From Pseudomonas tohonis (lineage in GTDB: Bacteria; Pseudomonadota; Gammaproteobacteria; Pseudomonadales; Pseudomonadaceae), in the NCBI RefSeq assembly GCF_012767755.2, contig NZ_AP023189.1, positions 2,544,001 to 2,608,000 of the forward strand: a stretch of 64,000 bases of DNA. The letters are read 5' to 3'. Below are positions 17,420 to 26,042 of this stretch, piece after piece (positions within the stretch are counted from its first letter, which is position 1; every line of letters starts with the position of its first letter). The notes below the pieces were generated by a model. The model searched no databases. It was given only the letters and a program-made list of their open reading frames with translations, and had not been told where the DNA came from. A program made the translations under genes and the position numbers.

Positions 17420-18456
17420 GACAGGGCGTTCCGGGTCTGGAGTTGGCTGCGGTACTGGCCGGGCGTGATGCCCTTCCAGCGTTTGAAAGCATGGATGAAG
17501 TTGGACAGTTCGCCGTAACCGAGGCGTTCGGCGATCTCTTCCAGTCGGATGCCATCGGTGGCCAGCAGTTCCTCGGCCAGGGCGTTGCGCACTTCCTCCT
17601 GCAACTGGCGGAAGGAGGTGCCCTCGGCGTCCAGGCGGCGGCGCAGGGTGCGCGAGGTCATGTGCAGCTCGGTGGCGATGCGCTCCATGTCCGGCAGCAG
17701 CCCCGGCTGGGACAGCAGGCGATCGCGGATGCGCCCGGCGAGCCCCGCGCGCACCCGGCGGCGCGCCAGCAGCGCCTTGCACTGGGCCTCGCACTGCTGC
17801 GCCACCTGCGGGTTGGCGCCGGGCAGCGGCAGGTCGAGCAGGGCGCGGGCGAAGACGATGCGGTTCTCCCGGGCGTCGAAGCCCGGCATCACCCCCAGCA
17901 GCTCGCGGTAGGGCGTGGCGTCGGCCGGGGCGGGCAGGGCGAGGCTCACGCGCTGCAGCGGCAGGTCGGCATTGTTCAGGTCGCGCTGCACGCTGAGGGC
18001 CCCGGCGATGTCGCGCTCCAGCAGGAAGCCGCGCAGGTCCTCGGGCAGGCCGCGCCCCTCCAGCACCAGGTGCGCTTCGTCGTCGTGCTCTTCCAGGCGC
18101 ATGGTGTGGAAGGCGTAGGTCAGGTCGAGGTAGCGCAGGCCCAGTTCGGCGGCACTGCGGTAGGTGGGGCTGCTGAGCAGGGCGAATCCCCAGATGCCAT
18201 AGGTGCTGAGGTGGTAGCGGCGGCCGGCCTTGAGGCCGATGCCGGGGAGGTGCCCGAGGGCCTGGACGATGTTGCGCACCAGGGCCAGTTCCTGGGTGGC
18301 GTTGACCTCGGCGCCGGGGTCGGCCAGGGCGTTCCAGTCAAGGCCGGTGCCGGCCAGGCAACGTTCGACCGACAGGCCGTGGTCGAGGCCGAACTGGGTG
18401 AGCAGCTGCACGCTGATGGCACTGCGGCGGGGCGGCCAGTGGGAAATGTCCTGCAT
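17416..18456 (-). CDS. AraC-family regulator with Arabinose_bd-type sensor domain
   Basis: A 346-residue regulator. Residues about 25-215 form the ligand-binding domain seen in regulators that respond to aliphatic or aromatic compounds (with GLDHGLSVERCLAGTGL and YGIWGFALLSSPT). The C-terminal HTH_18 domain (about 240-340) includes MTSRTLRRRLDAEGTSFRQL and IAERLGYGELSNFIHAFKRW. It is divergent from a monooxygenase/esterase/SDR operon and a 21-bp spaced direct repeat lies between, so it probably controls that operon. ATG at 18456 gives MQDISHW; a more upstream start at 18525 is possible. Confidence 0.9.
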   Translation of the reverse strand: MQDISHWPPRRSAISVQLLTQFGLDHGLSVERCLAGTGLDWNALADPGAEVNATQELALVRNIVQALGHLPGIGLKAGRRYHLSTYGIWGFALLSSPTYRSAAELGLRYLDLTYAFHTMRLEEHDDEAHLVLEGRGLPEDLRGFLLERDIAGALSVQRDLNNADLPLQRVSLALPAPADATPYRELLGVMPGFDARENRIVFARALLDLPLPGANPQVAQQCEAQCKALLARRRVRAGLAGRIRDRLLSQPGLLPDMERIATELHMTSRTLRRRLDAEGTSFRQLQEEVRNALAEELLATDGIRLEEIAERLGYGELSNFIHAFKRWKGITPGQYRSQLQTRNALS

Positions 18457-18493
18457 ATCGTGTCGCGTTCCTTGGCAGTTGAACGGGCATTTA

Positions 18494-18521
18494 TGTCCGA
18501 AAGGCACAATTCGCTGTCCGA
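18494..18521. promoter_or_regulatory. Direct repeat, candidate AraC-type operator
   Basis: TGTCCGA occurs at 18494-18500 and 18515-18521, exactly 21 bp apart (two helical turns), the arrangement bound by AraC-family proteins. It lies between the divergent regulator and monooxygenase genes, 102 bp from the monooxygenase ATG. Confidence 0.55.
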
Positions 18522-18622
18522 TCATGCCATAAACAGCGTGCGTCGCCGCGCATTAGCATCCTCTCATCCGCACGTTCGGCTGGCCTGGTCCCCGACGGTT
18601 GCGGCGAGCATGGGAGAAAACA

Positions 18623-20098
18623 ATGAACAACAATCCCCAGCACCCGGCGCCCCTGCGCGTGCTGATCATCGGAGCCGGCTTCGGCGGCCTCGGCCTGGCC
18701 ATCCGCCTGCAGCAATGCGGCATCGAGGATTTCCTGATCCTCGAGAAGGCCGCCGACCTCGGCGGCACCTGGCGTGACAACACCTACCCCGGCGCGGCCT
18801 GCGACGTGCCTTCTCACCTCTACTCCTTCTCCTTCGAGCCCAAGCTCGACTGGTCGCGCAAGTTCGCGCCCCAGGCGGAGATCCACGCCTACCAGCAGCA
18901 GTGCGCCGAGCGCCACGGCCTGCGTCGGCGCATCCGCTTCGGCACCGAGGTGGCCGGCGCCCGCTTCGACGAAGAGGCGGCGCTGTGGCGGGTGGAAACC
19001 ACCACGGGCGAGCACTTCAGCGCCCGCGCCCTGATCAGCGCCTGCGGCCAGTTGAACCGGCCGGCCATGCCGCGCCTGCCCGGCATCGAGCGCTTCACCG
19101 GCGAGGTGTTCCACTCGGCGCGCTGGAACCATGACTACGACCTGGCCGGCAAGCGCGTGGCGGTGATCGGCACCGGCGCCAGCGCCATCCAGTTCGTGCC
19201 GCAGATCGCGCCGCAGGTGGCGCAGCTGCACCTGTTCCAGCGCTCCGCCGCCTATGTCATCGCCAAGCCCGACCGCGCCTACCGCCCGTGGGAGCTGGCG
19301 CTGATGAAGCGCCTGCCGGTGCTGCAGAAGGTCGACCGGCTGCTCAAGTACGTGCAGCACGAGGCGCGCGCCCTGGCCTTCACCGTCTTCCCGCCGCTGA
19401 TGAAGGTGATGCGCCTGAGCTTCAACCGGCACCTGTCCCGCGGTATCCGTGACCCGGAGCTGCGCCGACGCCTGCAGCCGGACTACCCGCTGGGCTGCAA
19501 GCGCATCCTCATCTCCAACGACTTCTACCCAGCCCTGGCGCGGGACAACGTCGAGCTGGTGGAGCAGGCCATCACCGGCATCAGCGAGCGTGGCGTGCTC
19601 ACCGCCGACGGCCGCGAGCGCGAAGTGGACGCGATCATCTATGGCACCGGTTTCGCCGCCACCGATTTCCTCGCCCCCATGAGCATCCGCGGGCGCGACG
19701 GCCGCGACCTCAACGAGGCCTGGCGCGAGGGCGCCGAGGCCTACCTGGGCATCAGCGTCAGCGGCTTCCCCAACCTGTTCATCCTCTACGGGCCGAACAC
19801 CAACCTGGGGCACAACTCGATCCTCTATATGCTGGAAAGCCAGTTCGCCTATGTGCTCGGCTGCCTGCGCGCGCTGCAGCGCGACGGCCTGCGCTACATG
19901 GACCTCAAGCCCGAGGTGCAGCGCCGCTTCAACGACAGGCTGCAGCACGCCGTGCGCCATACGGTGTGGGAGCGCGGCTGCAACAGCTGGTACAAGACCG
20001 CCGATGGCCGCAACACCAACAACTGGCCCGGCTTCACCCTGACCTACCGCCAACAGACCCGCCAACCGGAGCTCGACCACTATGAATGCGTCCGTTGA
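18623..20098 (+). CDS. Flavin-containing Baeyer-Villiger-type monooxygenase
   Basis: NADPH- and FAD-dependent monooxygenase of 491 residues. FAD site GAGFGGLGLAIRLQQ at about 16-30; the BVMO fingerprint F-x-G-x-x-x-H-x-x-x-W is present as FTGEVFHSARW at about 156-166; the NADPH site GTGASAIQFVP follows near 180. DLGGTWRDNTYPGAACD is the usual GTW/YPG region. The neighbours are a HSL-type esterase and an SDR, a set suited to ketone-to-ester-to-alcohol conversion. Similar to long-chain-alkane AlmA-like proteins in outline; substrate unproven. Confidence 0.9.
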   Translation: MNNNPQHPAPLRVLIIGAGFGGLGLAIRLQQCGIEDFLILEKAADLGGTWRDNTYPGAACDVPSHLYSFSFEPKLDWSRKFAPQAEIHAYQQQCAERHGLRRRIRFGTEVAGARFDEEAALWRVETTTGEHFSARALISACGQLNRPAMPRLPGIERFTGEVFHSARWNHDYDLAGKRVAVIGTGASAIQFVPQIAPQVAQLHLFQRSAAYVIAKPDRAYRPWELALMKRLPVLQKVDRLLKYVQHEARALAFTVFPPLMKVMRLSFNRHLSRGIRDPELRRRLQPDYPLGCKRILISNDFYPALARDNVELVEQAITGISERGVLTADGREREVDAIIYGTGFAATDFLAPMSIRGRDGRDLNEAWREGAEAYLGISVSGFPNLFILYGPNTNLGHNSILYMLESQFAYVLGCLRALQRDGLRYMDLKPEVQRRFNDRLQHAVRHTVWERGCNSWYKTADGRNTNNWPGFTLTYRQQTRQPELDHYECVR

Positions 20099-21020
20099 TT
20101 TCACCGCGCCCGATGCCGGCCAGCCGCTGCTGCGTGCGGTGCTGCGCGGGGGCCTGCGGGTGCTGTTCCGGGGCCTGGTGCGCCCGCCGATGCCCATCGC
20201 CGGGCAGCGGGCGGTGATCCGCGCGCTGACCTCCACCCCGGTGGCGATGCGCGGCGTCACCCGCAGTCGCGACAGCCTCGGCGGGGTGCCCTGCGAATGG
20301 CACCGCCCGGCACGGGACAACGGCAGCGTGCTGCTCTACCTGCACGGCGGCGCCTTCCTCATCGGCGCCGCCGCGACCCACCGTGCCATCACCGCCACCC
20401 TGGCGCGCCGGGGCGGGCTGTCGGTCTGCGCGCTGGACTACCGCCTGGCGCCCGAGCACCCGTTCCCCGCCGCCCGCCAGGATGCCGTGGCGGCCTACCG
20501 CGCGCTGCTGGCCCAGGGGTATTCCAGCGAGCGCATCGTCATCGGCGGTGATTCCGCAGGCGGCAATCTCAGCCTGATCACCGCCCTGGAGCTCGGTCGC
20601 CAGGGGCTGCCGCAGCCGGCGGGGCTGGTGCTGCTGTCGCCGGTGACCGACTTCAGCGGCGAGCAGATGCACCAGCCTCCGGCCGGCGATCCGCTGCTCA
20701 ATCCGCTGTGGATGGAGCAGGCCATCAGCCTCTACGCCCCTGCCGGGCTGGATCGCCGCGACCCCGGGCTGTCGCCGATCTACGCCGACCTGGCCGGCCT
20801 GCCGCCGATCCTGGTGCAGGTGGGCGAGGACGAGCTGCTGCTCAACGACAGCCTGCGCCTGGCGGTCGCGGCGCGGGCGGCCGGGGTGCCGGTGCGCCTG
20901 GAGCGCTACCCCGGCCTGTGGCACGTGTTCCAGGCCCACGCCGGCATGCTGCGTGCCGCCGACCAGGCGTTGGCCAGCATCCTCGCCTTCATCCACGCCC
21001 GCAGCGGCGAGGGGGCTTGA
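20082..21020 (+). CDS. HSL-family alpha/beta hydrolase
   Basis: A 312-residue esterase of the hormone-sensitive-lipase family. The HGG oxyanion motif is in LYLHGGAFLIG at about 87-97; the nucleophile is in GGDSAGGNLS near 159; the acid is likely in VQVGEDELLLND and the base in GLWHVFQAH. Its start lies 17 bases inside the upstream monooxygenase gene, so translation is coupled. It could hydrolyse the ester made by the monooxygenase; this is inference from the operon. Confidence 0.92.
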   Translation: MNASVDFTAPDAGQPLLRAVLRGGLRVLFRGLVRPPMPIAGQRAVIRALTSTPVAMRGVTRSRDSLGGVPCEWHRPARDNGSVLLYLHGGAFLIGAAATHRAITATLARRGGLSVCALDYRLAPEHPFPAARQDAVAAYRALLAQGYSSERIVIGGDSAGGNLSLITALELGRQGLPQPAGLVLLSPVTDFSGEQMHQPPAGDPLLNPLWMEQAISLYAPAGLDRRDPGLSPIYADLAGLPPILVQVGEDELLLNDSLRLAVAARAAGVPVRLERYPGLWHVFQAHAGMLRAADQALASILAFIHARSGEGA

Positions 21021-21021
21021 A

Positions 21022-21783
21022 ATGCACAACATCCTCATCACCGGCGCCGCTTCCGGCATCGGCCGGGCCACGGCGCGGCTGTTCCACCAGAAGGGCTGGA
21101 CCGTCGGCCTGCTGGACATCGCACCGCAGCCGCTGGAGGAACTCTCCGCCGAACTGGGCGGGCTCTGGTACCAGGCGCTGGACGTCACCGACCTGGCCGC
21201 CGTCGAAGGCGCCCTGGCGGACTTCTGCGGGCGCCATGACGGGCAGTTGCGGCTGCTGTTCAACTGCGCGGGCCTGCTGCGCTTCGGCCACTTCGAGACG
21301 ATCGATGTGGCCGAGCACGCGCGCATCCTCGCGGTGAACGTGCTGGGCCTGGTGCAGATGACCCACGCGGCCTTCCCCTATCTCAAGGCCACCGCCGACG
21401 CCCAGGTGATCAACATGGGCTCGGCCTCGGGCCTCTACGGCACCCCGCACATGGCCAGCTACTCCGCCTCCAAGTTCGCCGTGCGCGGCTTCACCGAGGC
21501 CCTGGAACTGGAATGGCGCCGCCACGGCATCCGCGTCGGCGACCTGATGCCGCCCTTCGTGCGCACCCCGATGGTCGAGAGCCAGCGCTTCGAGCCGCCG
21601 ACCCTGCGCCGCCTCGGGGTGAACCTCAAGGCCGAGGACATCGCCGAGGCGGCCTGGCAACAGGCCCATGGCGCCGCGGTGCACCGCCCCATCAGCCTGC
21701 TGTTCAAGCTGATGTACTGGTCCGGGCAGGTGTCGCCGCCGTGGATCAGCCGGCTGATCATGGGCCGGCTGAGCCGGGAGTAG
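21022..21783 (+). CDS. Short-chain dehydrogenase/reductase
   Basis: A 253-residue NAD(P)-dependent oxidoreductase. Cofactor loop TGAASGIGRAT at 7-17, NCAG near residue 90 and the catalytic SYSASKFA near 150 are all present, with Ser in NMGSASG. Starts two bases after the esterase stop and completes a three-gene operon. Function is likely oxidation or reduction of the alcohol/ketone handled by its neighbours. Confidence 0.92.
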   Translation: MHNILITGAASGIGRATARLFHQKGWTVGLLDIAPQPLEELSAELGGLWYQALDVTDLAAVEGALADFCGRHDGQLRLLFNCAGLLRFGHFETIDVAEHARILAVNVLGLVQMTHAAFPYLKATADAQVINMGSASGLYGTPHMASYSASKFAVRGFTEALELEWRRHGIRVGDLMPPFVRTPMVESQRFEPPTLRRLGVNLKAEDIAEAAWQQAHGAAVHRPISLLFKLMYWSGQVSPPWISRLIMGRLSRE

Positions 21784-21991
21784 GGCGGCCGACGGGTCAT
21801 GGCTGCAGCCGGCCTCCAGTGGGCCCGGCGTCCGCGAGGGTGACGGTGTCTGCGGGGCTTCCCTGCACGCCGTCATCCCCGCGAAAGCGGGGACCCATCG
21901 AAGAGACAGCTCCGGGTGGCTTTGCACGGGGGCCGGCACCGTATAGCCTGGCCGGCCGCACCTCCCTGGTGCGCCCGCAAGGACGCTTTCC
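21784..21991. repeat. Intergenic hairpin elements
   Basis: CCCCGCGAAAGCGGGG (about 21880-21895) with the flank CGTCATC...GACCCAT is a repeat form common between genes in many proteobacteria. Nothing else is seen before the EamA gene. Confidence 0.5.
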
Positions 21992-22891
21992 ATGACCCCC
22001 TGGTTCGCCTACGCCTGTCTCGCCCTGTCCATGCTGCTGGTCGGCGGCAATATCGCCATCGGCAAGCTGGTGCTGGCCGAGGTGCCGCTGTTCGTCTTCG
22101 CCTGCCTGCGCTTTCTCATCGCCACCCTGGTGCTGGCGCCGGGCATGCTGTCGTCCAGGGTGCGTCGGGGTCTGGATGCCACGGCCGGCAAGGGGCTGTT
22201 CCTGCAGGCGTTCTTCGGCTGCTTCCTGTTCAGCCTGTTCATGCTCTATGGCGTGCAGCACACCAGTGCCACCAGTGCGGGCATCATCACCAGCGCGACG
22301 CCGAGCGTGGTGGCGCTGCTGGCCTGGTTCTGGCTGCGTGAGCGGATCGGCGCGCAGGGCACGCTGGCGATTGCGTTGGCGGTAGCGGGCATCGCCCTGC
22401 TCAACCTGCTGGGCGGTGGCGAGGGCGGCACCGGCAGCGTGCTCGGCAATACGCTGGTGCTGGGCGCGGTGCTGGCCGAGGCGATCTTCGCCATCTATTC
22501 ACGGCGCCTGTCCCTGGCGCTGCATCCCTGGGCGATGGCCTTCGGCGTGAACCTCGCCGGGCTGGCGCTGTTCCTGCCCCTGGCTCTGGTGCAGGCCCCC
22601 GCGTTCGACTGGATGGCGATAAGCCCGGCGACCTGGGCCTGGGTGCTGTTCTATGCGCTGAGCGCCAGCGTGCTGTCCTTCCTGCTCTGGTACCGCGGCA
22701 TCAGCCAGGTGCAGGCCAGCGTGGCCGGGCTGTTCACCGGGCTGATGCCGGTGGGCGCGGTGCTGGTCGGCGGCCTGCTGCTGGGCGAAGGGCTGAGCGC
22801 CGGCCAGGCCCTGGGCATGGCCCTGGTGCTGGGTGCCATCGGCCTCGGTGGGCGGGCGGAGCGACGGGCGGTTTCGCCCGGCGGCGCCTGA
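21992..22891 (+). CDS. DMT-superfamily transporter (EamA)
   Basis: A 299-residue inner-membrane protein with ten hydrophobic segments arranged as two EamA repeats (about 5-140 and 150-285). Typical segments are TSATSAGIITSATPSVVALLA in the first half and VAGLFTGLMPVGAVLVGGLLLGE in the second. Members export amino acids or other metabolites; direction and cargo are not visible. Monocistronic by context. Confidence 0.88.
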   Translation: MTPWFAYACLALSMLLVGGNIAIGKLVLAEVPLFVFACLRFLIATLVLAPGMLSSRVRRGLDATAGKGLFLQAFFGCFLFSLFMLYGVQHTSATSAGIITSATPSVVALLAWFWLRERIGAQGTLAIALAVAGIALLNLLGGGEGGTGSVLGNTLVLGAVLAEAIFAIYSRRLSLALHPWAMAFGVNLAGLALFLPLALVQAPAFDWMAISPATWAWVLFYALSASVLSFLLWYRGISQVQASVAGLFTGLMPVGAVLVGGLLLGEGLSAGQALGMALVLGAIGLGGRAERRAVSPGGA

Positions 22892-23149
22892 AGTGCCGCC
22901 CGTCGTGCCGGGCGAAGGAAAGTTCGCTCGACGGCGGGCAGACCGGCCGAGCTGACGCTAACCTGCACTCTGATGCAGTCGATCGTTGTGCGTGAGAAAA
23001 GCAGCGGCCATCCCCTTCACGGGGGCTGGCCAGGGTGGTGCCCCGCGTCCGCGGGGCCGCCCGTGGCGACGCCGCCAGGCGTCGCGAGGCCGAAACCTTC
23101 GGCCGTCTACAAGCGAAACTCATCAATCGCCAGAGAGGAGGTCGTTACC

Positions 23150-23491
23150 ATGAGCACAACCTTCCACGATGACGTCAGCAGCAATGTTCTACGGCGCATG
23201 AAAGAGGGCGGTTTCGATTTCGCCCGGGTACATCCCATCGAGTTCTACGCCATCTTCCCCGACGAGGACCGGGCCCGGATGGTTGCGCGAAAGTTCTGCG
23301 GTGAATGGCTGAACGCCCAGGTATCCCCCCGTGATGACGGGGCCTGGCACCTGCAGGTGAGCAAGGTGATGTACGCCACCCACGCCGGCATCGGCGATTT
23401 CGAACACGACCTGGAGGAGCTGGTCGTGCCCCTCGGCGGGACCCTGGATGGATGGGGCGTGACCCAGGAACTCCCCGCGCCTTCGCGCTGA
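23150..23491 (+). CDS. RraB-like ribonuclease E inhibitor family protein
   Basis: A 113-residue protein matching the RraB fold pattern: an N-terminal helix, then HPIEFYAIFPDEDRARMVA and the acidic DFEHDLEELVVPLGGTLDGWG near the C-terminus. RraB in E. coli binds RNase E and inhibits it; Pseudomonas copies are often annotated only by this family. The ATG at 23150 is preceded by AGAGGAGG. The 258 bp upstream hold three GC-rich hairpins but no gene. Confidence 0.75.
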   Translation: MSTTFHDDVSSNVLRRMKEGGFDFARVHPIEFYAIFPDEDRARMVARKFCGEWLNAQVSPRDDGAWHLQVSKVMYATHAGIGDFEHDLEELVVPLGGTLDGWGVTQELPAPSR

Positions 23492-23625
23492 GTTCCCCAA
23501 CGCCTGGTAATCACCGGCCAGCCCTGCGCTGGCCGGTGTCGTTCCAGGTGCCTGAAAAAACTTACCTTTTCCTGACTCGACCTCGGCACGGGCTTTGCCT
23601 CAGACTCCGGAAACGGAGGGCTGAC

Positions 23626-24369
23626 ATGACCGATATCCTGATTCTTACCCACGCCGATTTCTGTCCGGCTGGCCATCTCGCGAGCGTGCTGGACGCGCAA
23701 GGCCGGGCCTTCACCGTGTTGCGCGCGGACCAGGGCGAACTGGACGGCTACGACCTCGATCGCCCGCGCGCGGTCGCGGTGATGGGCGGGCCGATGAGCG
23801 TCAACGACCCACTGCCCTGGATCGAAGCGGAAATCGCGGCGCTGCGGCATTTCATCGCGCGGGACATCCCCATCATCGGCCACTGCCTCGGCGGCCAGCT
23901 GCTGGCACGGGCGCTGGGGGCGGCGGTGCACCGCATGCCCTATACCGAGATCGGCTGGCAGCCGCTGGAGAAGCGCGCGCTGGCGGTGGGCAATCCCTGG
24001 GTCGCGCACCTGCCCATGCAGTTCCCGGTCTACCAGTGGCACAGCGATACGTTCGATCTGCCCGACGGCGCGCAGTGGCTGTTCGACAGCCCCTGGTGCC
24101 CCAATCAGGGCTTCTCCTGGGGCGACAAGGTGCTGGCCCTGCAAGGCCACCCGGAGATGACCGAGGAACTGGTGCGACTGTGGCTCACCGACTGGGCCCA
24201 CCTGCTCGACGAGACCCAGCCCAGCCAGCAGCCCAGGGAGCGCATGCTCAAAGACCTGCCGGCCAAGGTGGAGGCGCTGCACCAGGTGGCGGAAGGGTTC
24301 TACCGACGCTGGCTGGACCTGGCCTTCCAGGACCAGTCCCAGCGCTCGGCCCCCGCCCTGAGCGCCTAG
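23626..24369 (+). CDS. Class I glutamine amidotransferase-like protein
   Basis: A 247-residue stand-alone GATase domain. Nucleophile Cys in IIGHCLGGQLLARALG at about 84-99, and the catalytic His-Glu pair in LALQGHPEMTEEL near 185. Such free-standing members are typically annotated as GMP-synthase-like; the true amide acceptor is unknown. A terminal helix-rich extension (about 200-247) is present. Another protein of the same class lies at 49047. Confidence 0.88.
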   Translation: MTDILILTHADFCPAGHLASVLDAQGRAFTVLRADQGELDGYDLDRPRAVAVMGGPMSVNDPLPWIEAEIAALRHFIARDIPIIGHCLGGQLLARALGAAVHRMPYTEIGWQPLEKRALAVGNPWVAHLPMQFPVYQWHSDTFDLPDGAQWLFDSPWCPNQGFSWGDKVLALQGHPEMTEELVRLWLTDWAHLLDETQPSQQPRERMLKDLPAKVEALHQVAEGFYRRWLDLAFQDQSQRSAPALSA

Positions 24370-24884
24370 CGCTGGTACATGAGGCGCAGACCCTGTAGGG
24401 GCGAATTCATTCGCCAAGCGGCGCGCAGCGCCGCCGCTCTCCTGCCGAGGTAAACCCCCAGGCCTGACGCCGTGCCGTGATCGACCCCGCCGCGTGGAGG
24501 TGAAAAGCGACCTCAACCCTACGCAGCGGTCGGGTCCGGGGTGGGAGCGAATTCATTCGCGAAAAGGGCCGTGCAACGCGCCCACCCATGATTGCCATGG
24601 AGTCCGTGGTGCGTAGGGCGGGTGGAACCCGCGGCGTTGTGCACCATCGTCGGGTCGCACCCGACCTACATGAGGTCCAGACCCTGTAGGGGCGAATTCA
24701 TTCGCCAAGCGGCGCGCAGCGCCGCCGCTCTCCTGCCGAGGTAAACCCCCAGGCCTGACGCCGTGCCGTGATCGACCCCGCCTGGTGGAGGTAAAAAGCG
24801 ACCTCCACCCTACGCAGCGGTCGGGTCCGGGGTGGGAGCGAATTCATTCGCGAAGAGGGTCGCACGGCGCCTCGGGCAGGCCCG
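24370..24884. repeat. 515-bp gene-free stretch with a tandem-duplicated block
   Basis: About 190 bp starting at 24380 recur with high identity from 24671 (offset 291). Both copies hold two GCGAATTCATTCGC cores (24401, 24547; 24692, 24838) and the same internal sequence. Copy 1 ends with a remnant (about 24578-24597) that matches the last codons of the neighbouring solute-binding gene, AIMGGR, without a stop codon. The spacer 24600-24670 holds another REP-like hairpin, GGGCGGGTGGAACCCGC. No coding gene is supported. Confidence 0.8.
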
Positions 24885-26042
24885 CTAACGCCCACCCATG
24901 ATCGCGATGTAGTCCTGGGTCCAGCGGCTGTAGGGCACGCATTGCCCCTCGCCGCACTTGGCCTGGGGCGTCTTCCAGAAGGCGATCTTGTCGAACTGGT
25001 CGTAGCCGTTGGTGGCGCAGCCGCCGGCGCCGAGCAGTTCGCTGCTGGAGCAGCCCTTGGGGACCGCCGGCACCGAGCCGAACCAGGCCGCCACGTCGCC
25101 TTGCACCTTGGGCTCCAGGGACCAGTTCATCCATTTGTAGGCGCAGTTGGGGTGCTTGGCCTCGGCGTGCAGCATGGTGGTGTCGGCCCAGCCGGTGGAG
25201 CCTTCCGTGGGGATGGTGGAGGCGACGGGCTGCTTCTCGCCGCGCAGGGCGTTGACCTGGTAGGGCCAGGAGCCCGAGGCGGCCACGCCCTCGTTCTTGA
25301 AGTCGCTCATCTGCACGGTCGCGTCGTGCCAGTAGCGGTGGACCAGCGGTTGCTGGCCGCGCAACAGGGCGATGACGGCGGCGTACTGCGCCTCGCTCAG
25401 TTCGTAGGGATCGCGGATGCCCAGCTCGGGCCGGGTGCGGCGCAGGTAGAGGGCGGCGTCGGCGATGTAGATGGGGCCGTCGTAGGCCTGCACGCGACCC
25501 TTGTTGCTCTTGCCATCGGGCAGGGTGGTCTCCTCGAACACCACGTTCCAGCTCGTCGGCGGCTTGGGGAAGACCTGGGTGTTGTACATCAGCACGTTCG
25601 GCCCCCACTGGTAGGGCGTGCCGAAATGCTGCCCGGCCACGGTGTGCCAGGGGGCGTCCCTGAGCCGCTCGTCCACGTTCTTCCAGTTGGGGATCAGCGC
25701 GGTGTCGATCGGCTGCACGCGCTTGCCCGCCACCAGGCGCAGGGAGGCATCGCCGGAGGCGGTGACCAGGTCGTAGCCGCCCTTGGCCATCAGGCTGACC
25801 ATCTCGTCGGAGGTGGCGGCGGTCTTCACGTTGACCTTGCAGCCGCTGTCCTTTTCGAAGGCGGTGACCCAGTCGTAGGCCTTGTCGGTCTCGCCGCGCT
25901 CGACGTAGCCGGGCCAGGCGATGATGTCGAGCGCGCCTTCGCCCTCGCCAATCTGCTTGAGCGGTTGTGCGGCCTGCAGCGCGCCGCTGAGCAGGGCGCT
26001 GGCGCAGGCGAACGCCGAAAGGGTGCTTCTGATCGAGGACAT
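24885..26042 (-). CDS. ABC transporter solute-binding protein (YdcS-like, polyamine type)
   Basis: A 385-residue periplasmic binding protein with a signal peptide (ACASALLSGALQA, about 12-24). The mature part begins with the GEGALDIIAWPGYVERG segment typical of the spermidine/putrescine group, followed by YDLVTASGDASLRL and GTPYQWGPNVLMYNT. Four or more Cys in the C-terminal third (NCAYKW, KGCSSS, GGCATN, KCGEGQC) are unusual for this fold and could form disulphides. There are no permease or ATPase genes beside it, so partners must be encoded elsewhere. Confidence 0.88.
   Translation of the reverse strand: MSSIRSTLSAFACASALLSGALQAAQPLKQIGEGEGALDIIAWPGYVERGETDKAYDWVTAFEKDSGCKVNVKTAATSDEMVSLMAKGGYDLVTASGDASLRLVAGKRVQPIDTALIPNWKNVDERLRDAPWHTVAGQHFGTPYQWGPNVLMYNTQVFPKPPTSWNVVFEETTLPDGKSNKGRVQAYDGPIYIADAALYLRRTRPELGIRDPYELSEAQYAAVIALLRGQQPLVHRYWHDATVQMSDFKNEGVAASGSWPYQVNALRGEKQPVASTIPTEGSTGWADTTMLHAEAKHPNCAYKWMNWSLEPKVQGDVAAWFGSVPAVPKGCSSSELLGAGGCATNGYDQFDKIAFWKTPQAKCGEGQCVPYSRWTQDYIAIMGGR

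Noticed and set aside
22892..23149. Riboswitch upstream of the RraB-like gene
   Set aside because: The hairpins present are simple GC-rich palindromes with no known aptamer pattern.
24370..24884. Repeated block as a CRISPR array or a coding gene
   Set aside because: There are only two long copies with REP cores, not short regular repeats with unique spacers, and the frames have no ribosome site.
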